DNA from: an uncultured Prevotella sp.
Lineage (GTDB): Bacteria > Bacteroidota > Bacteroidia > Bacteroidales > Bacteroidaceae
DNA: 6,026 nucleotides
Direction: 5' to 3'
NCBI GenBank assembly: GCA_934190685.1
Contig: CAKPTK010000125.1
Span: forward strand, 1 to 6,026
Positions within the stretch are counted from its first letter, which is position 1, and every line of letters starts with the position of its first letter. Position numbers and translations under genes: made by a program. This document shows positions 1 to 6,026 of this stretch, one piece after another. The notes under the pieces were generated by a model. That model made no database searches, was not told the origin of the DNA, and worked only from the letters and a program-made list of their open reading frames with translations.

Positions 1-2407
1 ATTTCTGGTCTGCTTCTTGCTTTGTTGTTCCACTTTATTGGTGGCGCAGACACGCTATGATGTGGTTCATTATGATGAGAACGACGGATTGGCCCAACGC
101 TATGTCACCCAAATCGTTCAAGACCATCAAGGGTACATATGGATAGGGACGTGGAATGGTCTTGACCGTTTTGACGGCTATGAGTTTGTCAATTTCAAGT
201 CAACAAGTGATGATGGCTGTGATGTGCCGAGCGACCGCATCATGAACCTTCGACTTTCCTCAGATGGAAATCTGTGGTGTTTGATAGACAATCGGGTGTT
301 TCTTTTTGATACACACACCTGTCGTTATCGTCAGGTGTCTTCGGCCGTGGAACGAAAGATGTTGCCTTGTTTGAGGGTCGTGGATGAGGCGCCGGTTTCA
401 TTACCAGGTGTCAATGTGCCGGATATTCGCTACTGTATGACAGACAAGGGAGGCACTCGCTGGTATCGCAGCAATTATGGCGTCTACAAAGCGGTGCCCT
501 ATCGGTTGCAATACACTATGTTTCCTCAACAAGGGGAATCTCAAGTGCGCTTCTTCTATAGGGACAGAAAGGGACGTTGTTGGGTTACAAGCAAGGATGA
601 TAAGACCGTCCGTTTGTATGCTCAAAACGGAAAACTCTTGGGATATTTGGCTCCCAATGGGCAAATTGTACGTTCGCATACATCATTCATTTCTTCCATC
701 TATTGTGTTTTTCAAGACCGAAAGGGAAACTTTTGGTTAGGTTCGAAGCCCAATGGATTGTATCGTTTGGTGGAAGGAAAAAATGGATTTGCGGTCAGTA
801 ACTATCTCTATGAACCACACACATCCCAACTCAACAACAACTCCATTTACGATATCAAGGAAGATGTCTATGGTCGCTTGTGGCTGGCTACCTTCAGTGC
901 CGGTCTCTGTTGTGTGGAGCATCCAGACCGCAGCATGAATTTTGTGACATACAAATCAGGATTGTCACAATATCCCAAGAAGGGTTTTCACAGAGTGAGA
1001 AACCTTCTCATTACACATGAAGGAGTTTTGCTTGCCGCCACTACAGGAGGCTTGCTGGTTGCCAATACCCATGAACGAAGTCTTGAACACATGACTTTTG
1101 TCAGCCACACTCGTGATGCCGGCAACCGTAAGAGTTTGAGCAACAATGCCACGATGTCGCTCTTCCAAAATCGCAGGGGGCGTGTCTTTGTGTGCACAGA
1201 GAGTGGAGGGTTCAATGAAATCTTGTCTGACAATCTGTTGGCATCTCATTTACAATTCAAACATTACAACCTTTCCACGGGCTTTTCCACAGATGTAGTG
1301 TTGACTTTGTTTGAGCAAGGATCGTCTATGTGGGCTGTGAGCAATGATAAACTCATCAGGATAAACAAAAACAATCACTATACTGTGTTCGGGAACGAGT
1401 TCTTTCATGACAATGTCCGTTTTTCTGATGCAATCCCGGTGCGCCAGCCGCGAGGTGAATATCTTTTCGGCTTGCAGACTGGAGCCTTGGTCATGAATTT
1501 GGGCAAGTTGAGAAAAAGCAGTTTCGTGCCGCCGATAGTCATCACAGGATGCTCCAAGCAGAATGGTCCCATCGTCAAGGGTGGGGGTCGTGGTGATACC
1601 ATCGTTCTGGCAAAAAACGAACGAAGCCTCACTGTATATTTTTCCGCTCTTGATTTTGCGGGCACTAAAAACCTGCAATATGCTTTTTCTGTAGACGGAA
1701 AGTCTTGGAACTATGTCAACAGAACCCATTCCGCCACCTTTATCGATCTGGCTCCTGGTACATACACCTTGCGTATTCGTTCTACCAATCATGACGGTGT
1801 GTGGGTGGACAATCAGCGCATTGTGACCATTCTCGTTACCCCGACATTCTGGCAGACAGCATGGGCAAAACTGCTTTACCTCCTTTTGGCGGCATTGTTC
1901 TTGTGGGGCGTTGTCTATACCATATTATATATACACCGCATCAATGCGCGCAACAAGACACTCAAGGCCTATCTCGCTCTTATTGAAATGAAAGAGAACA
2001 AAGAGGAAGCGGACGAACGCCAGATGGTGAGACGGGAAACGGAATTCCTGGAAGAGGCGAAAATAAAAGCTGCCGATGATGTGTTTATGCGTAGGGTGGT
2101 CACTTTTGTCGAGCAACATTTGTCCGATTCCGATGTCAGCATCGACAATATGGCTGAAGCCGCCGCTACCAGCAGGGCGGGGCTCAATCGAAAGATGAAA
2201 ACCATTCTCGGTATCACACCGATGGATTTCTTGCGCGAAGTGCGTATCCAGAAGGCTTGCCAGCTGCTTGGTGACAAGAACATTCCCGTTACTGACATTG
2301 CTGTGAGGTGCGGATTCTCGGATGCTCGTTATTTCAGTAGAATATTCAAGGCCAAGAAGGGGAAAACGCCAACCGACTACAGAAATTCTTGTCATCAGGC
2401 GGGTTAA
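1..2407 (+). CDS. Membrane-tethered AraC-type regulator with periplasmic propeller sensor, lacking kinase and receiver (5' partial)
   Basis: The reading frame is open from the first bases of the window. The first possible start inside is a TTG at 17, within a hydrophobic signal sequence ending near LLVAQ/TRYDV, so the true start lies upstream. Counting from that TTG, residues 20-450 carry Reg_prop-type propeller blades, such as GYIWIGTWNGLDRFDG, GNFWLGSKPNGLYRL and GRLWLATFSAGL. Residues about 538-613 form a Y_Y_Y domain (LQYAFSVDGKSWNYV, then APGTYTLRIRSTNHDG). Residues about 619-640 are a membrane helix, about 641-689 a charged, probably coiled-coil linker, and 690-791 an AraC-type double helix-turn-helix (first HTH from 708; second DIAVRCGFSDARYFSRIF at 760-777). 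In the Bacteroidota hybrid two-component family the same ends surround a histidine kinase and a receiver; here no H-box, ATP-binding domain or receiver is present. By inference it senses a periplasmic ligand and controls the downstream susC/susD pair. No frameshift is visible, so the short form appears genuine. Domain calls are firm; the exact target is inferred. Confidence 0.93.
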   Translation, partial: FLVCFLLCCSTLLVAQTRYDVVHYDENDGLAQRYVTQIVQDHQGYIWIGTWNGLDRFDGYEFVNFKSTSDDGCDVPSDRIMNLRLSSDGNLWCLIDNRVFLFDTHTCRYRQVSSAVERKMLPCLRVVDEAPVSLPGVNVPDIRYCMTDKGGTRWYRSNYGVYKAVPYRLQYTMFPQQGESQVRFFYRDRKGRCWVTSKDDKTVRLYAQNGKLLGYLAPNGQIVRSHTSFISSIYCVFQDRKGNFWLGSKPNGLYRLVEGKNGFAVSNYLYEPHTSQLNNNSIYDIKEDVYGRLWLATFSAGLCCVEHPDRSMNFVTYKSGLSQYPKKGFHRVRNLLITHEGVLLAATTGGLLVANTHERSLEHMTFVSHTRDAGNRKSLSNNATMSLFQNRRGRVFVCTESGGFNEILSDNLLASHLQFKHYNLSTGFSTDVVLTLFEQGSSMWAVSNDKLIRINKNNHYTVFGNEFFHDNVRFSDAIPVRQPRGEYLFGLQTGALVMNLGKLRKSSFVPPIVITGCSKQNGPIVKGGGRGDTIVLAKNERSLTVYFSALDFAGTKNLQYAFSVDGKSWNYVNRTHSATFIDLAPGTYTLRIRSTNHDGVWVDNQRIVTILVTPTFWQTAWAKLLYLLLAALFLWGVVYTILYIHRINARNKTLKAYLALIEMKENKEEADERQMVRRETEFLEEAKIKAADDVFMRRVVTFVEQHLSDSDVSIDNMAEAAATSRAGLNRKMKTILGITPMDFLREVRIQKACQLLGDKNIPVTDIAVRCGFSDARYFSRIFKAKKGKTPTDYRNSCHQAG

Positions 2408-2410
2408 CGA

Positions 2411-2439
2411 GGGCTTTTGACGAAGAAGTCCACTCTTTT
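2411..2439 (+). terminator. Weak intrinsic-terminator-like hairpin after the regulator gene
   Basis: Three bases after the TAA stop, GGGCTT (2411-2416) can pair with AAGTCC (2426-2431), giving six pairs including one G-U, around a nine-base loop. A short pyrimidine tract, TCTTTT (2434-2439), follows. The stem is short and the T tract is interrupted, so termination is probably partial at best. If it works, it separates the regulator transcript from the transporter operon. Confidence 0.35.
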
Positions 2440-2454
2440 GATAATATAATGAAC

Positions 2455-2465
2455 ATAGTCTATGG
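2455..2465. promoter_or_regulatory. Candidate operator, distal copy of ATAGNCTATGG
   Basis: The sequence ATAGTCTATGG holds the perfect palindrome ATAG-N-CTAT and recurs as ATAGACTATGG at 2521-2531, exactly 66 bases downstream in the same orientation. This copy lies just upstream of the -7 box, roughly where a -33 element would be expected, which suits an activator site. That an AraC-type protein binds here is an inference from position and symmetry. Confidence 0.4.
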
Positions 2466-2475
2466 GTGATTGAGG

Positions 2476-2483
2476 TAATTTTG
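2476..2483 (+). promoter_or_regulatory. Candidate Bacteroidota -7 promoter box for the susC-susD operon
   Basis: TAATTTTG matches the Bacteroidota primary-sigma -7 consensus TAnnTTTG at every fixed position and is followed by C. Transcription would start around 2487-2491, leaving a leader of about 37-41 bases. No TTTG or TTG lies at the usual 19-21 base spacing upstream (that stretch reads GAACA), so the promoter would be weak without an activator. The nearest upstream TTTG (2437-2440) is 35 bases away and too far. The box straddles the end of the left inverted-repeat arm. Confidence 0.5.
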
Positions 2484-2520
2484 CCAACGAAACGAAACCA
2501 ATAATTTTACCTCAAAACCA

Positions 2521-2531
2521 ATAGACTATGG
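2521..2531. promoter_or_regulatory. Candidate operator or translation-control site, proximal copy of ATAGNCTATGG over the start codon
   Basis: ATAGACTATGG repeats the palindromic element at 2455-2465 and contains the susC-like ATG. Its position downstream of the likely transcription start would suit either a repressing or looping DNA site, or an RNA element that controls access to the start codon. No Shine-Dalgarno sequence precedes the ATG, which is normal in this phylum. Confidence 0.35.
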
Positions 2532-5491
2532 ATCTTAAACTAAAACGACTAAGTTTAGTCATGGCAATGACCTTTGTCTCTTTGGGCACATTCGCTCAAA
2601 AGATAGTCAAAGGTGTAGTGAAAGACGATGCAGGTGAGCCCTTGATAGGTGTCACCGTATCGGCAGGAGACAAAAAGGGAGCGGTGACCGATATAGACGG
2701 AAAGTTCTCTTTGACGAATATTTCTCCCAACACAATTCTCAATTTTTCTTATCTCGGCTATAAAGCTCAGCAAGTGCGTGTAGGCAACAGCACAGAGCTG
2801 ATCGTGCAGCTGGTGCCTTCCGATGAATCCCTCAACGAAGTGTTGGTCATCGGCTATGGTATCGTGAAGAAGAGAGACTTGGTGGGTTCCATCTCCAGTT
2901 TGAAACAAAAAGACATTGTGGCAGTGCCTACTACCAATGTACTTGAGAGTTTGCAAGGAAAAGTGGCAGGTCTTGACATGACTCGTTCAAGTGGTGCCGT
3001 AGGAGCAGGAATGAATTTCACCGTGCGTGGCAACAGGTCGCTAACGGCAAGCAACGCACCTCTTATCCTTGTGGACGGAATAGCCTATGGTTCTGACCTG
3101 ACCCTTATCCCCAATGACATTGAGTCGATGGAAGTGCTGAAGGACGCTTCCACAACCGCTATCTATGGTTCCCGTGGAGCCAATGGTGTCATCCTCATTA
3201 CGACGAAAAAAGGCAAGATGGGCAAGGTGAAGGTCGACTTCAATGCCTATGCCGGACCTGTGATGAGCACCAGTCTTCCCAAGATGATGAACACAGAGCA
3301 GAACGTGGCGTTTCGTCGTGAGGCGATGAGGGCTGTCGGCAAATGGAGCAGTGAGGCGGATGACGGCGTCATCTGGGACAGCGAGACACTCGACCGCATC
3401 CACAATGGTGTGAGCACAGATTGGATGGACCTCGTGATGCATACAGGTTTCACACAGAGCTACCAAGTGGGTGTCAGCGGGGGAACCGAAAAAACACAAG
3501 TGTCGGCATCACTTGACTATATGCGGGAAACTGGTCTGCTCAAAGGCGACGAGATGAACCGTTATGGCGGGCGTGCCAATGTAGTGCAGAAATTGGGCAA
3601 GAGCGTTGAGGCTGGCGCCTCGATGATGTTCACTTATCAGCAGCAATATGCGTCGCCAAGTGGCATTTTCCATTATGCCCAGACTTTCGATCCTTATGGC
3701 GTTCCCTATAATGAAGATGGAAGCATCCGCAAATATCCATTCACGGGTAGCGGATCCACTTCGCTCAATCCATTGCTCGACCTGGACAAGGAAAACTATA
3801 CAGACGAGACGATCACCCATCGTCTGTTCGGCACGGCGTATGTCAACTGGACCATCGTGAAGGGATTGGTCTTCAGAAGCAATCTGGGCGTCGATGTGAA
3901 GCATGCCCGCCAGGGACTCTTCGAAGGTCTGAACTCATCTTTCGCCCAACGCAACAAGAGCATGGCTTTCGCTTCCAAAAACGAGACAGAAAACGATTCC
4001 TACACATGGGAAAACACTCTTACCTACAGTCATGATTTCGGCATCCATTCGCTGACCGCCCTTGCCGGTCACAGCATGTCCAAGAGTCACTACGAAGACA
4101 CCTATGCCGACGGACTGGGCTATTCCTTCGAACAGGGACTTTTCCACAATCTTGACGGCGCCCAACAGGATTACCATATCAAGAGTTCACTCACGGAGCA
4201 ACAAATGCTCTCCTTCTTCGGCCGTCTGCAATATAAACTGATGGACCGCTATTATCTCACGTTCACCATGCGTGCGGACGGCTCTTCAGTATTGGCCAAG
4301 GGAAACAAATGGGGATACTTCCCCTCTGTCGCTATGGCATGGCGCATGAAAGACGAAAGTTTCTTGAAGAATGTACAGCCGATAAGCGACCTGAAACTCC
4401 GCCTGTCCTATGGCGTGTCGGGCAATAGTGCCGTGTCTCCTTATCAGACTTCCGGCGGACTGAGCGAAACCTACTATACCTTCGACAAAGACATCGCCTA
4501 CGGCTATCGCCCTTACGAGTTGGCCAACCATGATTTGAAATGGGAGAAAACACGAGTGCTGAACTTCGGAGTGGACTATGGAATGTTCAACAACCGACTC
4601 TATGCCACTCTTGATATCTACAAGACGTGGACTTCCGACCTCTTGCTTCCGATGATTATTCCAGGGCATACAGGTTTCACAAGCGTCATCAACAATGTGG
4701 GCAAGACAGAGACACAGGGTGTTGACTTGACCATATCGAGCACAAACTTTGACGCACCAGACTTCAAGTGGACCTCTGATCTCACCTTCACGGCCAACAA
4801 AGAAAAGATCACTTCCATCAACTCTGACCAGGATGACGTGGCGAACGGATGGTTCATCGGCAAGTCTACCAAGGTGTTCTATGATTATGAAAAACTCGGC
4901 ATATGGCAGCTTGGCGAAGAGACTGAGGCTGCAAAATACGGCCAAAAACCCGGTGATATCAAGGTGAAAGATCAAGATGGTAATGGTGAAATATCCGCTA
5001 CCGACGATCGTAAGGTGCTCGGACAACAGACTCCGAAATGGACACTCGGACTGAACAACCATTTCATCTACAAGAACTTTGAACTCTCCTTCTTTATTTA
5101 CGGACGCTTTGGCCATCTTATCCGCAATTATGCCAACCTTGCGTTCTATCCGAGTGGATGGGCCAACCAACCGGTTTGCGATTATTGGACACTGGAAAAT
5201 CCTACCAACGCATTTCCACGTCCTAACTTCAACAATGATCAAAAGATGCTCTACTTTAGTACACTGGGTTATTGCAAAGGTGATTTCCTGAAGATTAAGG
5301 ACATCACGTTTGCCTACAATTTCCCGATGCAGATGATAGGAAAAATCGGACTCTCACGTCTACGCCTCTATGCGACGATGAAGAACTTCTTCACATTCAG
5401 CCATCTCGACAACTATGATCCCGAACGTGGAGGTGCCATGTCTTATCCTCTGACCAAACAAGTGGTGTTTGGTGTAAATGTCAGCTTCTAA
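2528..5491 (+). CDS. SusC/RagA-type TonB-dependent outer-membrane transporter
   Basis: This 987-residue protein should form the outer-membrane barrel that imports a nutrient captured with its SusD-like partner, energised by TonB. A signal peptide with a KLKR n-region ends near TFAQ (residue 24). A carboxypeptidase-regulatory-like domain follows (about 26-101, with GVVKDDAGEPLIGVTV), then the junction EVLVIGYG (104-111) and a plug (about 112-228) ending in the family signature YGSRGANGVILITTKKG. The remainder is beta-barrel, finishing in VNVSF with the terminal Phe expected for barrel assembly. DQDGNGEISATD (815-826) is the Asp-rich loop common in this family. No STN domain precedes the plug, so sigma/anti-sigma control is not suggested. 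The start is fixed: an in-frame TAG lies at 2522-2524, and starting at Met12 would remove the positive n-region. Length is usual for the family. The substrate is unknown. Confidence 0.96.
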   Translation: MDLKLKRLSLVMAMTFVSLGTFAQKIVKGVVKDDAGEPLIGVTVSAGDKKGAVTDIDGKFSLTNISPNTILNFSYLGYKAQQVRVGNSTELIVQLVPSDESLNEVLVIGYGIVKKRDLVGSISSLKQKDIVAVPTTNVLESLQGKVAGLDMTRSSGAVGAGMNFTVRGNRSLTASNAPLILVDGIAYGSDLTLIPNDIESMEVLKDASTTAIYGSRGANGVILITTKKGKMGKVKVDFNAYAGPVMSTSLPKMMNTEQNVAFRREAMRAVGKWSSEADDGVIWDSETLDRIHNGVSTDWMDLVMHTGFTQSYQVGVSGGTEKTQVSASLDYMRETGLLKGDEMNRYGGRANVVQKLGKSVEAGASMMFTYQQQYASPSGIFHYAQTFDPYGVPYNEDGSIRKYPFTGSGSTSLNPLLDLDKENYTDETITHRLFGTAYVNWTIVKGLVFRSNLGVDVKHARQGLFEGLNSSFAQRNKSMAFASKNETENDSYTWENTLTYSHDFGIHSLTALAGHSMSKSHYEDTYADGLGYSFEQGLFHNLDGAQQDYHIKSSLTEQQMLSFFGRLQYKLMDRYYLTFTMRADGSSVLAKGNKWGYFPSVAMAWRMKDESFLKNVQPISDLKLRLSYGVSGNSAVSPYQTSGGLSETYYTFDKDIAYGYRPYELANHDLKWEKTRVLNFGVDYGMFNNRLYATLDIYKTWTSDLLLPMIIPGHTGFTSVINNVGKTETQGVDLTISSTNFDAPDFKWTSDLTFTANKEKITSINSDQDDVANGWFIGKSTKVFYDYEKLGIWQLGEETEAAKYGQKPGDIKVKDQDGNGEISATDDRKVLGQQTPKWTLGLNNHFIYKNFELSFFIYGRFGHLIRNYANLAFYPSGWANQPVCDYWTLENPTNAFPRPNFNNDQKMLYFSTLGYCKGDFLKIKDITFAYNFPMQMIGKIGLSRLRLYATMKNFFTFSHLDNYDPERGGAMSYPLTKQVVFGVNVSF
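2547..2560. repeat. Short palindrome in the signal-peptide codons of the susC-like gene
   Basis: GACTAA (2547-2552) and TTAGTC (2555-2560) are perfect reverse complements around two bases. An overlapping alternative hairpin pairs TAAACT (2536-2541) with AGTTTA (2552-2557). Either could help fold the start region of the mRNA. It may also be chance in an A/T-rich stretch. Confidence 0.35.
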
Positions 5492-5515
5492 ACCTTACCT
5501 TTAAAAACAATCAAG

Positions 5516-6026
5516 ATGAAAAAGATAATCTATACTGTCATGGCATTCATGACATTGGGATTGAGTTCTTGTTCCGATTTCCTTGACGAGACCAACCGCA
5601 ATTCCATTACAAGCGATGTACTCTATTCCACTCCAGACGGCTATGAGAATCTGGTCAATGCTTGCTATGCATATTCCCGCACTTTCTATGGAAAGGCAGA
5701 TGGATGCGCTTTCACGGAGATGGGCACAGACTGCTATACCGGTGGTGGCAACAGCGCAGGCAACGTGAAAGCGATGGCTTTCTATTCCAACGACTTGCAA
5801 GGCAGCTATCCGCTCATGCAGTATATGTGGGACAATCTCTATAATGGACTGAACTGTTGCAATGCCGCCATCGCACGTGCGGACAAGGCTGGACTGGACG
5901 AAGCTACCAAGCGGCAACGTTTGGGCGAGGTGCATTTTCTCCGCGCGCTCTATCTTCATTTGATTACGGAAATTTGGGGCAATGTGGTACTATATACAGA
6001 TGAGAAACAAAATGTGGAGACAGTGG
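5516..6026 (+). CDS. SusD/RagB-type nutrient-binding lipoprotein (3' partial)
   Basis: The first 170 codons are present and the frame is still open at the right edge. The protein would be the surface-exposed lid of the SusC-like transporter, binding substrate and closing over the barrel. A lipoprotein signal peptide (MKKIIYTVMAFMTLGLSSC) ends in the lipobox LSSC with Cys19 as the lipidated residue, followed by SDFLDE, a typical start of mature SusD-family proteins. LGEVHFLRALYLHLITEIWGN (136-156) matches the conserved helix usually written GEARFLRALYYF-LV--YGDVPL. The start ATG is 24 bases after the susC-like stop, behind an A-rich leader (TTTAAAAACAATCAAG), so the two genes should be co-transcribed. 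The mature part seen has five cysteines besides Cys19 (50, 64, 73, 114, 115), which seems high for the family. The ligand cannot be inferred. Confidence 0.95.
   Translation, partial: MKKIIYTVMAFMTLGLSSCSDFLDETNRNSITSDVLYSTPDGYENLVNACYAYSRTFYGKADGCAFTEMGTDCYTGGGNSAGNVKAMAFYSNDLQGSYPLMQYMWDNLYNGLNCCNAAIARADKAGLDEATKRQRLGEVHFLRALYLHLITEIWGNVVLYTDEKQNVETV

Larger units (their letters stand above)
2454..2530. repeat. Long interrupted inverted repeat reaching into the susC-like start codon
   Basis: The left arm (2454-2478) and right arm (2507-2530) are reverse complements at 22 positions. CATAGTCTAT (2454-2463) pairs with ATAGACTATG (2521-2530), GGT (2465-2467) with ACC (2517-2519), and TTGAGGTAA (2470-2478) with TTACCTCAA (2507-2515). 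One G/A mismatch and one 2-versus-1 internal loop interrupt the pairing. The space between the arms is 28 bases (2479-2506). The right arm includes the whole ATG at 2528-2530. The repeat could be a two-site operator for the upstream regulator, an RNA hairpin hiding the start codon, or a recombination site; the sequence alone does not decide. Confidence 0.85.

Noticed and set aside
1250..1792. A 180-codon minus-strand open frame opposite the regulator
   Set aside because: It overlaps the conserved propeller and Y_Y_Y coding region and its translation resembles no family I know; it is a shadow frame.
2445..2450. TATAAT as an E. coli-type -10 box
   Set aside because: The Bacteroidota primary sigma factor uses a different -7 consensus (TAnnTTTG), and this match lies in a generally A/T-rich stretch.
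2454..2530. The inverted repeat as a MITE or insertion-sequence remnant
   Set aside because: There is no target-site duplication (flanks read TGAA and GATC), the span is only 77 bases, and the right arm coincides exactly with a functional start codon.
2528..2860. Control of the susC-like gene by an ECF sigma/anti-sigma pair
   Set aside because: The N-terminus has only the carboxypeptidase-regulatory-like domain and no STN signalling domain, and the neighbouring regulator is of the AraC type.
4286..5242. A 318-codon open frame on the minus strand inside the susC-like gene
   Set aside because: It lies wholly within a convincingly conserved SusC barrel. The translated protein shows no recognisable domain or signal sequence, and long antisense frames are common opposite biased coding sequence.
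5501..5959. A 152-codon minus-strand open frame at the right end
   Set aside because: The plus strand here encodes a SusD-like lipoprotein with lipobox and conserved helix, so the minus frame is a shadow.
1..6026. tRNA or rRNA genes, CRISPR arrays, transposases, phage genes
   Set aside because: Nearly all of the window is coding sequence for three recognisable genes, and no such structures were seen in the gaps.

Overview
The window looks like part of a Bacteroidota chromosome, most likely order Bacteroidales; a Prevotella-like or Bacteroides-like genus is my guess and is not proven. The evidence is a SusC/RagA-type TonB-dependent transporter followed directly by a SusD/RagB-type lipoprotein, a regulator with the periplasmic sensor of Bacteroidota hybrid two-component systems, A-rich leaders without Shine-Dalgarno sequences, and a TAnnTTTG-type -7 promoter box. 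All genes are on the + strand and the coding density is high.

Layout. Positions 1-2407 hold most of a membrane-anchored regulator whose 5' end lies outside the window. It has a signal peptide, a periplasmic beta-propeller sensor, a Y_Y_Y domain, one membrane helix, a short charged linker and an AraC-type DNA-binding domain. Positions 2408-2527 are a 120-base intergenic region with a weak terminator-like hairpin, a -7 promoter box and a long interrupted inverted repeat whose right arm runs into the start codon of the next gene. Positions 2528-5491 hold a complete susC-like gene. After 24 bases, a susD-like lipoprotein gene starts at 5516 and runs off the right edge.

How the parts fit. The SusC-like barrel and the SusD-like lipoprotein should form a lid-and-barrel importer in the outer membrane for an oligosaccharide, peptide or similar nutrient. 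The regulator would sense a breakdown product in the periplasm and act on the promoter in front of susC. No degradative enzyme lies in the window, so the substrate cannot be named.

What stands out. The regulator has the ends of a hybrid two-component system but no kinase and no receiver domain: about 50 residues separate the membrane helix from the AraC domain. It therefore looks like a one-component, membrane-tethered transcription factor. The second notable signal is the roughly 24-base inverted repeat (22 paired bases) bracketing the probable promoter core and covering the susC start codon. The transporter pair itself looks ordinary for its families.
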